A stretch of DNA of 54,797 nt from Nitrososphaeria archaeon (GTDB taxonomy: Archaea; Thermoproteota; Nitrososphaeria; Nitrososphaerales; JANXEG01), in NCBI GenBank assembly GCA_029775915.1, contig JARVKA010000008.1, positions 1-54,797 of the forward strand, read 5' to 3'. Positions within the stretch are counted from its first letter, which is position 1, and every line of letters starts with the position of its first letter. This document shows, piece by piece, positions 17,724 to 27,020 of the stretch. The notes under the pieces were generated by a model. It made no database searches and was not told the DNA's origin. It saw only the letters and a program-made list of their open reading frames with translations. Made by a program: the position numbers and the translations under genes.

Positions 17724-18380
17724 TTAAATTGGAGTGATTAAAGTGCATAAAGTAGGCTTACTTTTTATCACATTTATTACTCTATCAACGAATAAACCAT
17801 TCACCACGTAGCATATTAAGCCATAATTTAAAAGAAGCTTAGGTAAATAAGCATCAACACAACCATAACCCCCATTCAATAAAAGTTCTTTAGCAGATAA
17901 TCTCTCAAAGAGTTTAGCTTTACCATCTTTTTTCGGATCTTTATTAAATATACCATCCACATCCTTTACCAAAATTAAGCGATTTACATTTATCAAATGA
18001 GCGATGTAAGCAGCTATAGAGTCTGAAGTTACTCTCCAAGAATGTTCTAACTCTTTCTCTTTTAACATTAATTGAGAAGGTAATAATATTGTGAGTAAAC
18101 CATTTGAGTTTATAATTAAATCATAAACCACTTTAGATTTATCCTCAATCAAACCGTGTAATAATAAGCCATATTGATCCATGCCCAAAATCGCCATTCT
18201 ATGAGTTAACTCATTGGATAAATTAAATACATGATCCACATCTCTAACTACATCAGCAAAAGCTCCACCACCCGGCACTATTAGCACATCATTCGCTAAA
18301 TTTACTAAACCTTTCATAAGATTTTTTAACTCATTGGGGAATTTCATTAAACTACCACCAATCTTTATCACTACAACCAT
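17724..18380 (-). CDS. mfnE: Methanofuran biosynthesis kinase MfnE
   Basis: 218 residues of the amino acid kinase fold: VVVIKIGGSLMKFP at the N-terminus (phosphate loop), LIVPGGGAFADVVRDV, and LVKDVDGIFNKDPK in the nucleotide region. This is the small archaeal aspartokinase/uridylate-kinase-related family to which MfnE belongs. MfnE phosphorylates the aminomethylfuran phosphate to its diphosphate, which MfnF then couples to glutamyl-tyramine. The gene overlaps mfnF by 10 bases and the order mfnD-mfnF-mfnE fits one operon. The neighbours make the assignment strong. Confidence 0.87.
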   Translation of the reverse strand: MVVVIKIGGSLMKFPNELKNLMKGLVNLANDVLIVPGGGAFADVVRDVDHVFNLSNELTHRMAILGMDQYGLLLHGLIEDKSKVVYDLIINSNGLLTILLPSQLMLKEKELEHSWRVTSDSIAAYIAHLINVNRLILVKDVDGIFNKDPKKDGKAKLFERLSAKELLLNGGYGCVDAYLPKLLLNYGLICYVVNGLFVDRVINVIKSKPTLCTLITPI

Positions 18381-19435
18381 TTAGGTAATCTCACCCCATG
18401 CTCAAAAGCTACTCTTAAACCAGTAGCTAAAGCTGAAGCTGCTTTAGAAGCATCTTTACCTAAAATTTCAGCTAAATCTATAATCTTTTTAAAGCCTATC
18501 CTTTCAGCAGCTTTACCACCGATAAACTTACCACCTAAACCAACAATTACAATTGGAATATTAAAATCCACATCCATACCGCTTAAAACTTGAAGCAAAC
18601 CTTTTGAAACTATATTTAATTGCTCTTCATAAATATATTGAGCCATCTTTTTTAAATCATTCATATTCAGCATATTCAAATCTGCACATACTACACGTGA
18701 TAATCGAGCAAGAGCCTCTATTTTTGATTTACCACGACCATTCGCAGTCTCACTCACATAATCCTCTTCATTAATATTTCCTAAAATTAAGTGTATATCA
18801 CCAGATAATGCGAATAACTCAGATGACACACGTACCATTTTACCATGTATGGGAATCTCATTTACAATAGTTGCAATATTGGTTCTTAAAGCACCCGTAT
18901 AAATTAATTCACCATTTGCCAATCTATCTAAATCTGTAAATCCTTTCGCTACAACTTTACCATTCATAATTGGTATAATATCTGTTGTAGTACTACCAAC
19001 ATCTATTAATATACATGTTGGTATGATTTTACTCACTAACCAACTTGTAGCTGCCCAATTCGCACCAGCTACACTTAAATAATCCCGCTTTGCATCACTT
19101 ATCGATTTTAATCCACCGTATGCATCAATCACTTTTATATTTGCACCGGAGAATACTTTTTCTACACAATCGAGAATATGCTCAACACCAACCTTTTTCA
19201 CCTCATAAACATCTGATAACTCAGCGGTCATTGTTACACCTAAAATATTCAAAATTGAATCTCTCATTAAATCCCTCTTTAACTCACTTAAAATAATTGG
19301 GAGTTTATCCTTACCTATTCGCCATAATGGTGCATATTTAGAGATAACTTGAAAACTCAAAACCCCATTATTCACAATATCAATCCTCACAGCTTTTGTA
19401 TTTGCACCACCTATATCCAAACCCATAATTTGCAA
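18371..19435 (-). CDS. mfnF: Methanofuran synthase-type protein MfnF (hydantoinase-like ASKHA fold)
   Basis: 354 residues. It opens with IMGLDIGGANTKAVRID, the phosphate-1 motif of the ASKHA/hydantoinase superfamily; a second, LIDVGSTTTDIIPI, is the phosphate-2 motif. This matches the C1-pathway hydantoinase/oxoprolinase-related family including MfnF, which joins aminomethylfuran diphosphate to gamma-glutamyl-tyramine to form the methanofuran core. A TTG start at 19435 is favoured because GGTGAT at the end of mfnD sits at proper distance; ATG 19426 is the alternative. One base separates it from mfnD and it overlaps mfnE. Confidence 0.87.
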   Translation of the reverse strand: MQIMGLDIGGANTKAVRIDIVNNGVLSFQVISKYAPLWRIGKDKLPIILSELKRDLMRDSILNILGVTMTAELSDVYEVKKVGVEHILDCVEKVFSGANIKVIDAYGGLKSISDAKRDYLSVAGANWAATSWLVSKIIPTCILIDVGSTTTDIIPIMNGKVVAKGFTDLDRLANGELIYTGALRTNIATIVNEIPIHGKMVRVSSELFALSGDIHLILGNINEEDYVSETANGRGKSKIEALARLSRVVCADLNMLNMNDLKKMAQYIYEEQLNIVSKGLLQVLSGMDVDFNIPIVIVGLGGKFIGGKAAERIGFKKIIDLAEILGKDASKAASALATGLRVAFEHGVRLPKWL

Positions 19436-19436
19436 T

Positions 19437-20654
19437 TCACATCACCACCTTAATCAACTCCTCCCTCACCCTATTTAATGAATACTCAGCATCGTTAATT
19501 CTCTCTCCCCATCCTATAATAAACCCATAACCGAATCCCTCTTCATTAATATCGAAAGGTGGTGTTAAAACACCATCAATGGAGTATGTTTTTAAAATCT
19601 TTTCTTTATTCAAACCCTTTAAGAAAATTTTTGAAAATGTTGTGTAACCATGAGTTTTGAATCCTTTTGGCAATTCATCTCTCATAATGGATTTTAAAAT
19701 TAAAGATGCTGGATTTTCACTCCCCACAAATCTCAAACCAACGTAAGATACAGTTAAACGAGGATTCAACTCCATTACTACAGGACCATTTGGTGAAAGA
19801 ATTAAATCTATACCAACATAACCTTTAAGATTTGGGAATAACTTTGCAACTCTCTCACTAATTTTTAAAGCAGAATCACTATATTCATGTATAAATGGTA
19901 TTGTGCCACCAATATAGCGAAGATTTCCATAATTATTACAATCGATTTTTTGTAAGTTTAAAGTTAAAGCTTTACAACCTTTATTATTACAAATTAAACT
20001 CACACTTACTGGAATACCATGAATAAATTTTTGAATGAGATAATCTGAGCTATTTGAAGCGCTCTTAACCTTCTCAAAAGCTGATTCAATTTGATTATAC
20101 TCATTAACTATCGTTAAACCAGAGCAACCAACACCATTTATAGGCTTAAACACAACAGGTAAACCAAAATCTTTTACCACATTGTATGCAAAGCTTAATC
20201 CATTTGAAAATTTACATTTTTTCGTAATTGGAATTTCAATATTATTTTTATTCAAAACTTCATAAAATATAGCTTTATTAGAGCATAAATGAATAGTTTT
20301 TGATGAGCTATTCAATGAAGTTGTATTTGATGATTCCATTAACTTTACGAAATTAAATAATATACCTTCAGATTCTGGTGCTATAATGAGTGAAGCATCG
20401 GAATATTCAAATGAGTTTAAAAGTATATCCTCAAGATTATCTTCAAATGATATTGTTATAATTTTATCAGCTTTAATTGATGGTTTTAATTGAGCTATAC
20501 GATAATCTAGAATAGTTATCGTTTCACAACCAATATCTTTAAAATCTCTTAATATCGATGCTAACATTGCGTAACCTTCACTCAAAATACTGGTATCTAT
20601 AGGCTTATTGAGAAAGCCTCCACCTGAAATATACTCGAATACAGTAATCCTCAT
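19437..20654 (-). CDS. mfnD: Tyramine-glutamate ligase MfnD (ATP-grasp)
   Basis: 405 residues. The ATP-grasp core is seen in FGLPVVFKPINGVGCSGLTIV (lysine and glycine-rich loop), YLIQKFIHGIPVSVSL and the metal-binding VVMELNPRLTVSYVG. The N-terminus FEYISGGGFLNKP is characteristic of the COG1821 ATP-grasp family, which includes MfnD. MfnD adds glutamate to tyramine early in methanofuran synthesis. First gene of the mfnD-mfnF-mfnE run and divergent from the HisA-like gene 28 bases away. The tyrosine decarboxylase (MfnA) and MfnB/C genes are not in the window. Confidence 0.87.
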   Translation of the reverse strand: MRITVFEYISGGGFLNKPIDTSILSEGYAMLASILRDFKDIGCETITILDYRIAQLKPSIKADKIITISFEDNLEDILLNSFEYSDASLIIAPESEGILFNFVKLMESSNTTSLNSSSKTIHLCSNKAIFYEVLNKNNIEIPITKKCKFSNGLSFAYNVVKDFGLPVVFKPINGVGCSGLTIVNEYNQIESAFEKVKSASNSSDYLIQKFIHGIPVSVSLICNNKGCKALTLNLQKIDCNNYGNLRYIGGTIPFIHEYSDSALKISERVAKLFPNLKGYVGIDLILSPNGPVVMELNPRLTVSYVGLRFVGSENPASLILKSIMRDELPKGFKTHGYTTFSKIFLKGLNKEKILKTYSIDGVLTPPFDINEEGFGYGFIIGWGERINDAEYSLNRVREELIKVVM

Positions 20655-20682
20655 ATCTTATCATCTCTTTAAATAATTCGGC

Positions 20683-21417
20683 TTGAGGATTATACCCGTT
20701 ATGGATATTATGCAAGGAAAGGTTGTACATGCGATTGGTGGTAAGAGAGAGCAATATCGCCCTATAAAAAGTATAATATGCTCAACATCAAATCCTATAG
20801 TTATTGCAAAAGCTTTCAAAAATATCTTTGATTTTAATGAGCTATACATAGCGGATTTGGATGCGATTATGGGTAAGGGTGATAATTTAAAAGTAATTAG
20901 TAAAATTTGTAATGAGACAAATATGAAAGTTATGTTAGATTTTGGTATTGATAATAATTCGAATGTTAATGAATTATTTAATTTAGGTGTGAGTAAAGTT
21001 GTAGTGGGCACGGAGACTTTAACCACAATTAAATATTTGAATGATTTGATAAAGAATTTCGGAAAAGAGCGTATTATACCATCTATTGATTCGATAAATG
21101 GTAAAGTTATCTCAAAATGCTTAGATTTAAATGGTATGGATCCATTAATAATAGCTTTAAAATTAGAGTCAATAGGTGTAAGTGAATTAATTCTTTTAGA
21201 TATATCTAAAGTTGGTACAGAGAGTGGTGTAAATATTGAATTAGTGAAAAAGATTTTGAGTTCAATAAGCATCCCAATATTAATAGGAGGTGGTATAAGG
21301 AGTATTAATGATATACAATATTTAAAAGAGTTGGGTGTTTCAGGCGTGCTTATAGCTACCGCTTTGCATAAGGGGATTATAAAAAAGAGTGATATAGAGA
21401 GAATTAAGGGATTTTAA
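20683..21417 (+). CDS. HisA-like TIM-barrel protein of the C1-cofactor cluster
   Basis: 244 residues. The half-barrel repeats of HisA/HisF are clear: IIPVMDIMQGKVVHA at strand 1, YIADLDAIMG at strand 2, VVVGTETL, ILLDISKVGTESG and ILIGGGIRSINDI with GVLIATALHKG at the C-terminus. Start is the TTG at 20683 because IIPVMD begins two codons later. It resembles the COG1411-type HisA-related family, not true HisA; no other his genes are near, and its position between methanofuran and F420/H4MPT genes suggests a role in making one of these cofactors. The reaction is unknown. The 28-base gap to divergent mfnD leaves little room for two promoters. Confidence 0.75.
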   Translation: MRIIPVMDIMQGKVVHAIGGKREQYRPIKSIICSTSNPIVIAKAFKNIFDFNELYIADLDAIMGKGDNLKVISKICNETNMKVMLDFGIDNNSNVNELFNLGVSKVVVGTETLTTIKYLNDLIKNFGKERIIPSIDSINGKVISKCLDLNGMDPLIIALKLESIGVSELILLDISKVGTESGVNIELVKKILSSISIPILIGGGIRSINDIQYLKELGVSGVLIATALHKGIIKKSDIERIKGF

Positions 21418-21705
21418 CCTCAATAGGCTATATGAGAATGCTTTAATGATTGAAGGTAAAGGGGTTGAGGGAAATAGGAGGGGTGAGGAGGCAAACATTA
21501 TCTGAAGATGGAATCTCATATAGAGAATTGAAAGCCAATAATTATTTTGACATTCCTTTCAACAAGCTTGTGTTATAAATTTTCTTTTATCAAGCAGATT
21601 AGATACATTCTTAAATCAAATCTTATTTATTAAACCGCTCAAATTCATTTCAATACATAAAATTCAACTCACTATCCTTTATTTCACAATATTTGCAATA
21701 AGGCT
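21418..21705. other. Intergenic segment with G-rich purine tract and short frames
   Basis: Bases 21454-21491 on the plus strand are almost all purine with runs of three and four G, striking against the AT-rich surroundings. Two short plus frames overlap here: one ending GEEANII near 21515 and another running through SYRELKANNYFDIPFNKLVL to a TAA near 21579. Neither has a convincing start or a recognised family. They may be a decayed gene, or the tract may be a structural or regulatory element. The rest of the segment to 21705 shows nothing else. Confidence 0.35.
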
Positions 21706-22509
21706 TTATTGCGAAACCTTATCTTCCCAACTTCCAATAAACAAATCCTTTTCTTTAGGTCTTTGAAGGAGCTTTGCATTAGCATTATTATTAATTTCGT
21801 AATGATAACCTCTTACAATTACTACAGGTATTTTTTCATCAGCTTGGCCCATAATCAATTCTGCAGCTGAAGCCAACTCATCAACTATTGCTACCATCTT
21901 AACCCTTAACTTTCTACCAAAAATATCACTCTTTCCTCTGAAATCTAAAATTGGTGAAATGCCTGAAACACCTATTGCAACATTTACACAACCTCTTCTA
22001 AATGGTCTACCAGTAGTATCGCTAATAATTACTGCTACATCACAATTTGTAATCTCTTTCACACGCATTCTAATTTTATAAGCAGATTCATCTGGATTTA
22101 TAGGGAGTAAAGTTGCTTCATTCATATTTGAAACATTCGATAAATCAACACCAGAATAAGGATAAATCCATCCTAACTTTGTTTCTGTAATAAAATGGTT
22201 TTTCATAACTCTAATTAAAGATTGAGCTTCTTGTAATGCTAATTCAATATATTGAGGTGGCTTTTTTGTTAATTTCGCAACTTTATATGCAAAATCACTA
22301 GGCTTAACACTTTTTAAACTTACGATGCGCCCCTCAGCTTTTGAAACGATCTTTTGGCTAATTACTAATATATCGCCATTCATTAAATTTGTGCCTTGGG
22401 ATTCAGCCGCTTTACATATTAAAAGACCAAGATCATCACCAGGCTTTATTAATGGGATATTTTTCAAACCTATCAATTGTATTATATTTGTTTGAGCTTT
22501 TTCAATCAT
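21706..22509 (-). CDS. cofE: Coenzyme F420-0:L-glutamate ligase CofE
   Basis: 267 residues from the ATG at 22509, which overlaps the upstream stop as ATGA and has AAAGGATG at good spacing; an in-frame ATG at 22533 would extend 24 bases into the neighbouring gene. Family motifs include GDILVISQKIVSKAEGR, IISDTTGRPFRRGCVNVAIG and DELASAAELIMGQ. CofE adds the gamma-linked glutamates of F420 using GTP. It is translationally coupled to the RimK-like ligase upstream, giving a two-gene operon of glutamate-adding enzymes for C1/redox cofactors. Confidence 0.93.
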   Translation of the reverse strand: MIEKAQTNIIQLIGLKNIPLIKPGDDLGLLICKAAESQGTNLMNGDILVISQKIVSKAEGRIVSLKSVKPSDFAYKVAKLTKKPPQYIELALQEAQSLIRVMKNHFITETKLGWIYPYSGVDLSNVSNMNEATLLPINPDESAYKIRMRVKEITNCDVAVIISDTTGRPFRRGCVNVAIGVSGISPILDFRGKSDIFGRKLRVKMVAIVDELASAAELIMGQADEKIPVVIVRGYHYEINNNANAKLLQRPKEKDLFIGSWEDKVSQ

Positions 22510-23393
22510 TTTTTCATCCTTTTTATTAAGCACTCAACAATCTTACTCGCTATATCCACTTTAGTTACAGATTGCAAACCTCTAAAACCCGGTTGGCTAT
22601 TAATCTCATTTACAAAGTATCCATCTTTAGTCTCTAATATATCCACACCAGCCACTATGCATCCTAAAACTTGAGTAGATTTAATCGCTAAATCTTCAAC
22701 ATCTTTGGATGGTTTATAAGGTATGGGTTGAGCACCTTGACTAATATTCGTTTTCCAACTATCAGATCTTCTATACATGGCTGCAATAACCTCACCATCA
22801 ACAACAAAAGCTCGAATATCACGATTACCATGTGGTAAAAACTCTTGTGCATAAAGCACATTACGATTATAATGAAGAGCATTAAATATCCTTCTTGCTA
22901 TTTCAAAATCTGATACTCTGCACACACCCATTCCACGAGAGCCGAAGATTGGTTTTAATACCACATCACCACCAATCTCATTAAAGGCTTCCAACATTTT
23001 ATCCGGATTTTCACTTACAATGGTTTTTGGAATTGGTATACCATGCTCCTCCAATATGGTTAATGAATGGTATTTATTTACAGCTCTTTCAATAGCGAGT
23101 GGAGGATTTATTATTACCACACCACTCCTCTCTAACTTATGCAAAAGATCTAATCTAAAGATAATCTCATCCAAAGATCCTCTACCAATAGGTCTAACTA
23201 TTACACCTTTTATTTCTGAAATAAAATCTTCATGATTACGAATTGAAACATATGGCTTAAAGCCTACACGAGCTATTAAATCGGAGAATGAGAAGCATAT
23301 TGGTTCAATACCATGATCTATCATCGCTTTTCTTATTCTAGCTGAGCACCATGAGTTTTGATTCCTCGTTAAAAGACCGAGCTTTAAGGTCAT
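22506..23393 (-). CDS. RimK-type alpha-L-glutamate ligase (MptN-like)
   Basis: 295 residues of the RimK ATP-grasp family: GGDVVLKPIFGSRGMGVCRV (ATP-binding lysine and loop), LYAQEFLP, RDIRAFVVDGEV and the magnesium site GYFVNEINSQPGFRG. In archaea close relatives are MptN, which adds glutamate to H4MPT to make tetrahydrosarcinapterin, and CofF, which caps F420. The segment SLDEIIFRLDLLHKLERSG recalls MptN-type ligases and the cofactor neighbourhood fits either; coupling to cofE slightly favours an F420 role. I therefore leave the symbol blank. Confidence 0.8.
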   Translation of the reverse strand: MTLKLGLLTRNQNSWCSARIRKAMIDHGIEPICFSFSDLIARVGFKPYVSIRNHEDFISEIKGVIVRPIGRGSLDEIIFRLDLLHKLERSGVVIINPPLAIERAVNKYHSLTILEEHGIPIPKTIVSENPDKMLEAFNEIGGDVVLKPIFGSRGMGVCRVSDFEIARRIFNALHYNRNVLYAQEFLPHGNRDIRAFVVDGEVIAAMYRRSDSWKTNISQGAQPIPYKPSKDVEDLAIKSTQVLGCIVAGVDILETKDGYFVNEINSQPGFRGLQSVTKVDIASKIVECLIKRMKK

Positions 23394-23839
23394 TTATCAC
23401 AAAAGGCTTGCATTAATGTATGTTATATTATTTTTGTTACCCTAATATTACCTAACCTACCTATTATAATCATATATATGTATGTGTGATAAATGGTAAT
23501 GAATTTTAAGCTTAGTTAAAATTTTACCACGTTAAAAATTTGTGGATTGTTTAATGTATTACTTATCGTTAAATAGCTAAGATAACCCTTTAAATAATTC
23601 AATTTTTTATTTAAATGTAGATTTACCGTATAACAAATTTAATATCTTTTTGGTATTGAAAGAACTTTATGAATTTCGCTTTTAAAATCTTAATATTGAT
23701 TTGGAATTGAAGAAGATACAATTATGAGGACGGATATTATCATTCAAGCAAGCTTAATAAGGCTATTATTCTTAAATCCCATATTTCTTATAAAAATCTT
23801 TTTGGAATTTTATAAAAATTATCTCATCTCAATAGGTGC
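23394..23839. other. 446-base AT-rich intergenic segment, no gene seen
   Basis: The part next to 23393 must hold the promoter of the RimK-like/cofE operon, and the part next to 23840 the 3' end of the M24 peptidase transcript. A 41-codon plus frame starting ATGAGGACGG around 23724 has no ribosome site and hydrophobic low-complexity content, so I do not call it. No tRNA-like cloverleaf, repeat or strong hairpin was found by eye. Confidence 0.5.
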
Positions 23840-24979
23840 TTAATAATCTCTAGGGCAATGTGATAAAATTTCAACACCACTCTCAGTTATTAAAACTTCT
23901 TCTTCAAATCTCGCTGTACCAATCTTTGGTATAGTTACCTTAGGTTCTATACAAAGAATCATATTTGGTTTAAGTATTGTATCATTATTTTGATGAAAGA
24001 TAGGCTTTTCAACAACCTCTATCCCTATACCATGACCAAAAGGTCCTCCTTGAATCTTCATCTCACTCATAAATTCAGCTATTTTTAAATAAATTTGTTT
24101 CACAGAATCTTCAGGCTTTAATAAGTTAATCATATAATCTGTGCATTGTTGAGCGATTTTGATTAAATGGGCTTGATCTTTACTCATCCTTCCCGCAACT
24201 CTTGTTCTCAACATATCAAATGCATAATTCTTATACCAACCAACAAGATCCACATAAACAAGTTCTCCATCTTTAACCCTCCTATTCGTAGTAAAGGGCC
24301 ATCTTTGCTTTCCTGCCCAAGGCCCTGAATAAACCCGATCTCTAACTATATAATCAGCACCAGCCTCCAAAGCTACCTTTCTAGCTATAATACCTAACTC
24401 ATTCTCACTAACTCCTGGTTTAATAAATTTCATACACTCCTCCAAAGCCAAATCCGCAATTTTACAAGCCTTTTTCATTAATTTAATCTCAAAATCACTT
24501 TTAATCATTCTTTGATTTATAAGAATCTCATCAGCTGGCTCAAACTTTACTTGAGGTAATAAACGATTCAACTCTTGATAAATGGATAATGGGATAATAT
24601 CACTACCAATTAAAGCGATTCTACCCTTTAACCCCTTAGATATAATGGCTTCAGCGATCATTTTTGGTAGATTTCTATCGGTTTTAACCTCCTCTACGCC
24701 TACTATCATATCCTCTCTATAGAATAATGGAGCGATGAGGATAGGCCCTCCATTTACACCAAGTACTACTGCACTATTCCCCCAACCCATTACTGATTCA
24801 TCATCATTAATTGGAGGGAAGGATGTATGATGATTCGTTAAGTAACAAACATTACCCTCTCTTTCACAATAACCTGATATAGCGACTAAGCCTTCAAAAC
24901 CTTTATCTATTAAAATCCTTTGTGTACGCTTCACTCGCTCTTTAAATTCATTATATGGTATGGTTATTTCATCGCTCAA
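23840..24979 (-). CDS. M24-family metallopeptidase (Xaa-Pro peptidase-like)
   Basis: 379 residues: a creatinase-like N-terminal domain (about 1-150) and a pita-bread C-terminal domain. The five metal ligands of M24 can be placed: VYVDLVGWYKNYAFDMLRT (two Asp), GGPFGHGIGIEV (His), LCIEPKVTI (Glu) and ARFEEEVLITESG (Glu). The family removes N-terminal residues before proline, or acts on other small amide substrates. The neighbours do not indicate a specific substrate; the gene lies between the cofactor operons but has its own flanks on both sides. Confidence 0.87.
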   Translation of the reverse strand: MSDEITIPYNEFKERVKRTQRILIDKGFEGLVAISGYCEREGNVCYLTNHHTSFPPINDDESVMGWGNSAVVLGVNGGPILIAPLFYREDMIVGVEEVKTDRNLPKMIAEAIISKGLKGRIALIGSDIIPLSIYQELNRLLPQVKFEPADEILINQRMIKSDFEIKLMKKACKIADLALEECMKFIKPGVSENELGIIARKVALEAGADYIVRDRVYSGPWAGKQRWPFTTNRRVKDGELVYVDLVGWYKNYAFDMLRTRVAGRMSKDQAHLIKIAQQCTDYMINLLKPEDSVKQIYLKIAEFMSEMKIQGGPFGHGIGIEVVEKPIFHQNNDTILKPNMILCIEPKVTIPKIGTARFEEEVLITESGVEILSHCPRDY

Positions 24980-25210
24980 ATGATTCCCCTATAACCATTC
25001 TCTCATAACTTAAAAATCTTTTTATATTTTGAGATTGCAAAAACAATGGTATTGTAACCATAAGATGAATTCTCATTAATATAGATGCTACTTTTGATTT
25101 TACCTATAAGCTTTATGGTAAAAAAGTATGTAATTATTTTAATTATTTCGGTAAAGACTTAATTAAGTATTACCTCATTTCCGTATTAGCTCGAGTATCG
25201 AAAAATTGTA

Positions 25211-26173
25211 TTAACTACTTAAGCCTATAGATCTCTTCAGAATATCTGAATTGATCTTACCGTATGTGAATATTCTTCCAGTCTTGATATTGTTAACAGT
25301 TACTACAGCGGGTGCAAATAACATTGGATCGATTTTGTAAAAGTCAAATCCAGCTTCTTTAAAGATTTCGTAAAATGGTCTACCATAAGCACTTGAGGAT
25401 GATGATGGTGCTTTTTCTAAAATTTTAATTAATTCATCTTCATTATCATACTCTACTTCATAATAAGTTGTGCAACCATAAAGGAGCATATCATTTGTAC
25501 GGCCCATAGCTTGAGTGAATTTTGGATGTATGGGTGCGATAGGCGCTTGGCCGAATCCACACTTTATTTTACTTAAATCCATACCTAACTCCATAAATTT
25601 ATGCAATCCAGTTTCAATAGATCTACCAGATATTTGTGTAGAGCCAGCTACACTTGATGTTGGTGCTACTATTGCGTATACATTCTTTGGCTCAACCTTA
25701 CATTCTTTAGCTATATACTCAATAGCTTCTGGAGTTGGCTTTTCAGTAGCTTCTAAAACGATTACAGCAACATCTGATTCATCTTTATAATTAATCTTCT
25801 CATACAAATCTTTAGGCTTTAATGATAATGCTCTAGCTGGACCAGAGCCCATTGCGAAATACTTTCCAACAGAGATTCTCCAACCCGCATATTGAGAGCC
25901 GAGTAAAGCGATTGATGGATAATCAGATGCTACACAAATCGTTGGTAAGGTTAATCCACCATAATTAGCGAGTGTTAATGAAACATCAGCTAAGCCTCCT
26001 AAGCAAACCTCAGTCATATACTTACCCGCTAAGTAACCACCTCTCGCTTTAATACCCGCATCTATAATTGTAGCCTCATTCTCAACCTTCTCCACAATTA
26101 TACCCAATTCAACACTCTTATTAATCATCTCTTGAACGATTTTAAATGCAATTTTATTAACACTCACACTCAT
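25211..26173 (-). CDS. mch: Methenyl-H4MPT cyclohydrolase
   Basis: About 320 residues, the normal Mch length. Typical segments are EATIIDAGIKARGGYLAGKY, LADVSLTLANY, WRISVGKYFAMGSGPARAL, the ATEKPTPE loop and KCGFGQAPIAPIHP. Mch interconverts 5-formyl- and 5,10-methenyl-H4MPT. The ATG at 26173 is preferred because GGTGAT precedes it at 5-6 bases; upstream codons to 26182 are also open. Last gene of the operon fwdD-fwdB-fwdA-fwdC-mch, with 9 bases after fwdC. The formyltransferase Ftr, which lies between Fwd and Mch in the pathway, is not in the window. Confidence 0.95.
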   Translation of the reverse strand: MSVSVNKIAFKIVQEMINKSVELGIIVEKVENEATIIDAGIKARGGYLAGKYMTEVCLGGLADVSLTLANYGGLTLPTICVASDYPSIALLGSQYAGWRISVGKYFAMGSGPARALSLKPKDLYEKINYKDESDVAVIVLEATEKPTPEAIEYIAKECKVEPKNVYAIVAPTSSVAGSTQISGRSIETGLHKFMELGMDLSKIKCGFGQAPIAPIHPKFTQAMGRTNDMLLYGCTTYYEVEYDNEDELIKILEKAPSSSSSAYGRPFYEIFKEAGFDFYKIDPMLFAPAVVTVNNIKTGRIFTYGKINSDILKRSIGLSS

Positions 26174-26182
26174 ACTCATCAC

Positions 26183-27010
26183 CTAGGGTATATATTGCTC
26201 ATAACGCTTTAAATGAGGATTCTTAGTCACATTTATAAATAGATTTCCTTTACCTCCCTCTGCAAAATCACCATTAAATAAATAAAATGGTCCAGAAATT
26301 TTATCCCCATTTACCTTAACACTCGCTCTAATCTCTTCAATTCGAAAGCTTGGAAGAATTGAAGGTATGTATCCTAATATTACAATTCTACCTCCTCTCA
26401 TACCAGCTCCAGCTCTAACTCCGCAATCATTCGATACCAATATCGATCCACCTTGCATATTCGCTCCCACAAAAATTCCAGCATTGCCCATAATCTTAAT
26501 AGTACCATTCTTCATCCAACCACCTACCTCGTTAGCTGCATTACCATGAACTATAATCATACCTCCTTCCATACCACTTCTAGCACCACGATAAGAAGAA
26601 GCGAGAAAATCTCCAGCATTGCCCATAATCTCAATCAATCCACCCTTAGCACCTACACCAGCCCATGATCCAACATCACCATTCACTGTAATTACGCCTC
26701 CACGAATATCCTCACCTAAGTATAAGCCTGCAGAACCATTTATCACAATTTTACCATTTGACATACCTTTTCCAATCCTTCTTGCTTTCGATAAATCTCC
26801 ATTAATCGTTATAACCGTCTCATTAGCATTAGATCCAGCCTCACCTTTAATATCAAAAACCTCACCGAGTGTGATTTGCTTATTTCCTCTCCATAACTTT
26901 AATGATGAGATCTCATTAATAGATTTACCAGCAAAATTATCTGGAGATATAATAGATGCATCCAAAGGCACTTTAAGACTATGCTTGAGTGTGAGAATTA
27001 TTTCAGCCAT
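26183..27010 (-). CDS. fwdC: Formylmethanofuran dehydrogenase subunit C
   Basis: 275 residues from the ATG at 27010, which has GAGGTGAT just before it. The middle and C-terminal parts carry the repeated G-x-x-G-x-x-x-G beta-helix of the glutamate synthase C-terminal domain family (for example IVINGSAGLYLGEDIRGG, IEIMGNAGDFLASSYRG, ILVSNDCGVRAGAGMRGG). FwdC is a structural subunit beside FwdA in the formylmethanofuran dehydrogenase complex. It starts 10 bases after the fwdA stop and is followed closely by mch. Confidence 0.94.
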   Translation of the reverse strand: MAEIILTLKHSLKVPLDASIISPDNFAGKSINEISSLKLWRGNKQITLGEVFDIKGEAGSNANETVITINGDLSKARRIGKGMSNGKIVINGSAGLYLGEDIRGGVITVNGDVGSWAGVGAKGGLIEIMGNAGDFLASSYRGARSGMEGGMIIVHGNAANEVGGWMKNGTIKIMGNAGIFVGANMQGGSILVSNDCGVRAGAGMRGGRIVILGYIPSILPSFRIEEIRASVKVNGDKISGPFYLFNGDFAEGGKGNLFINVTKNPHLKRYEQYIP

Positions 27011-27020
27011 GATTATCACC

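Noticed and set aside
20661-21272. 203-codon minus-strand frame
   Set aside because: Antisense to the HisA-like gene, whose barrel motifs are clear; the reverse frame has no motif.
25100-25121. Imperfect inverted repeat TTACC...GGTAA after mch
   Set aside because: The arms do not pair cleanly and no T-run follows on the minus strand, so it is not called a terminator.
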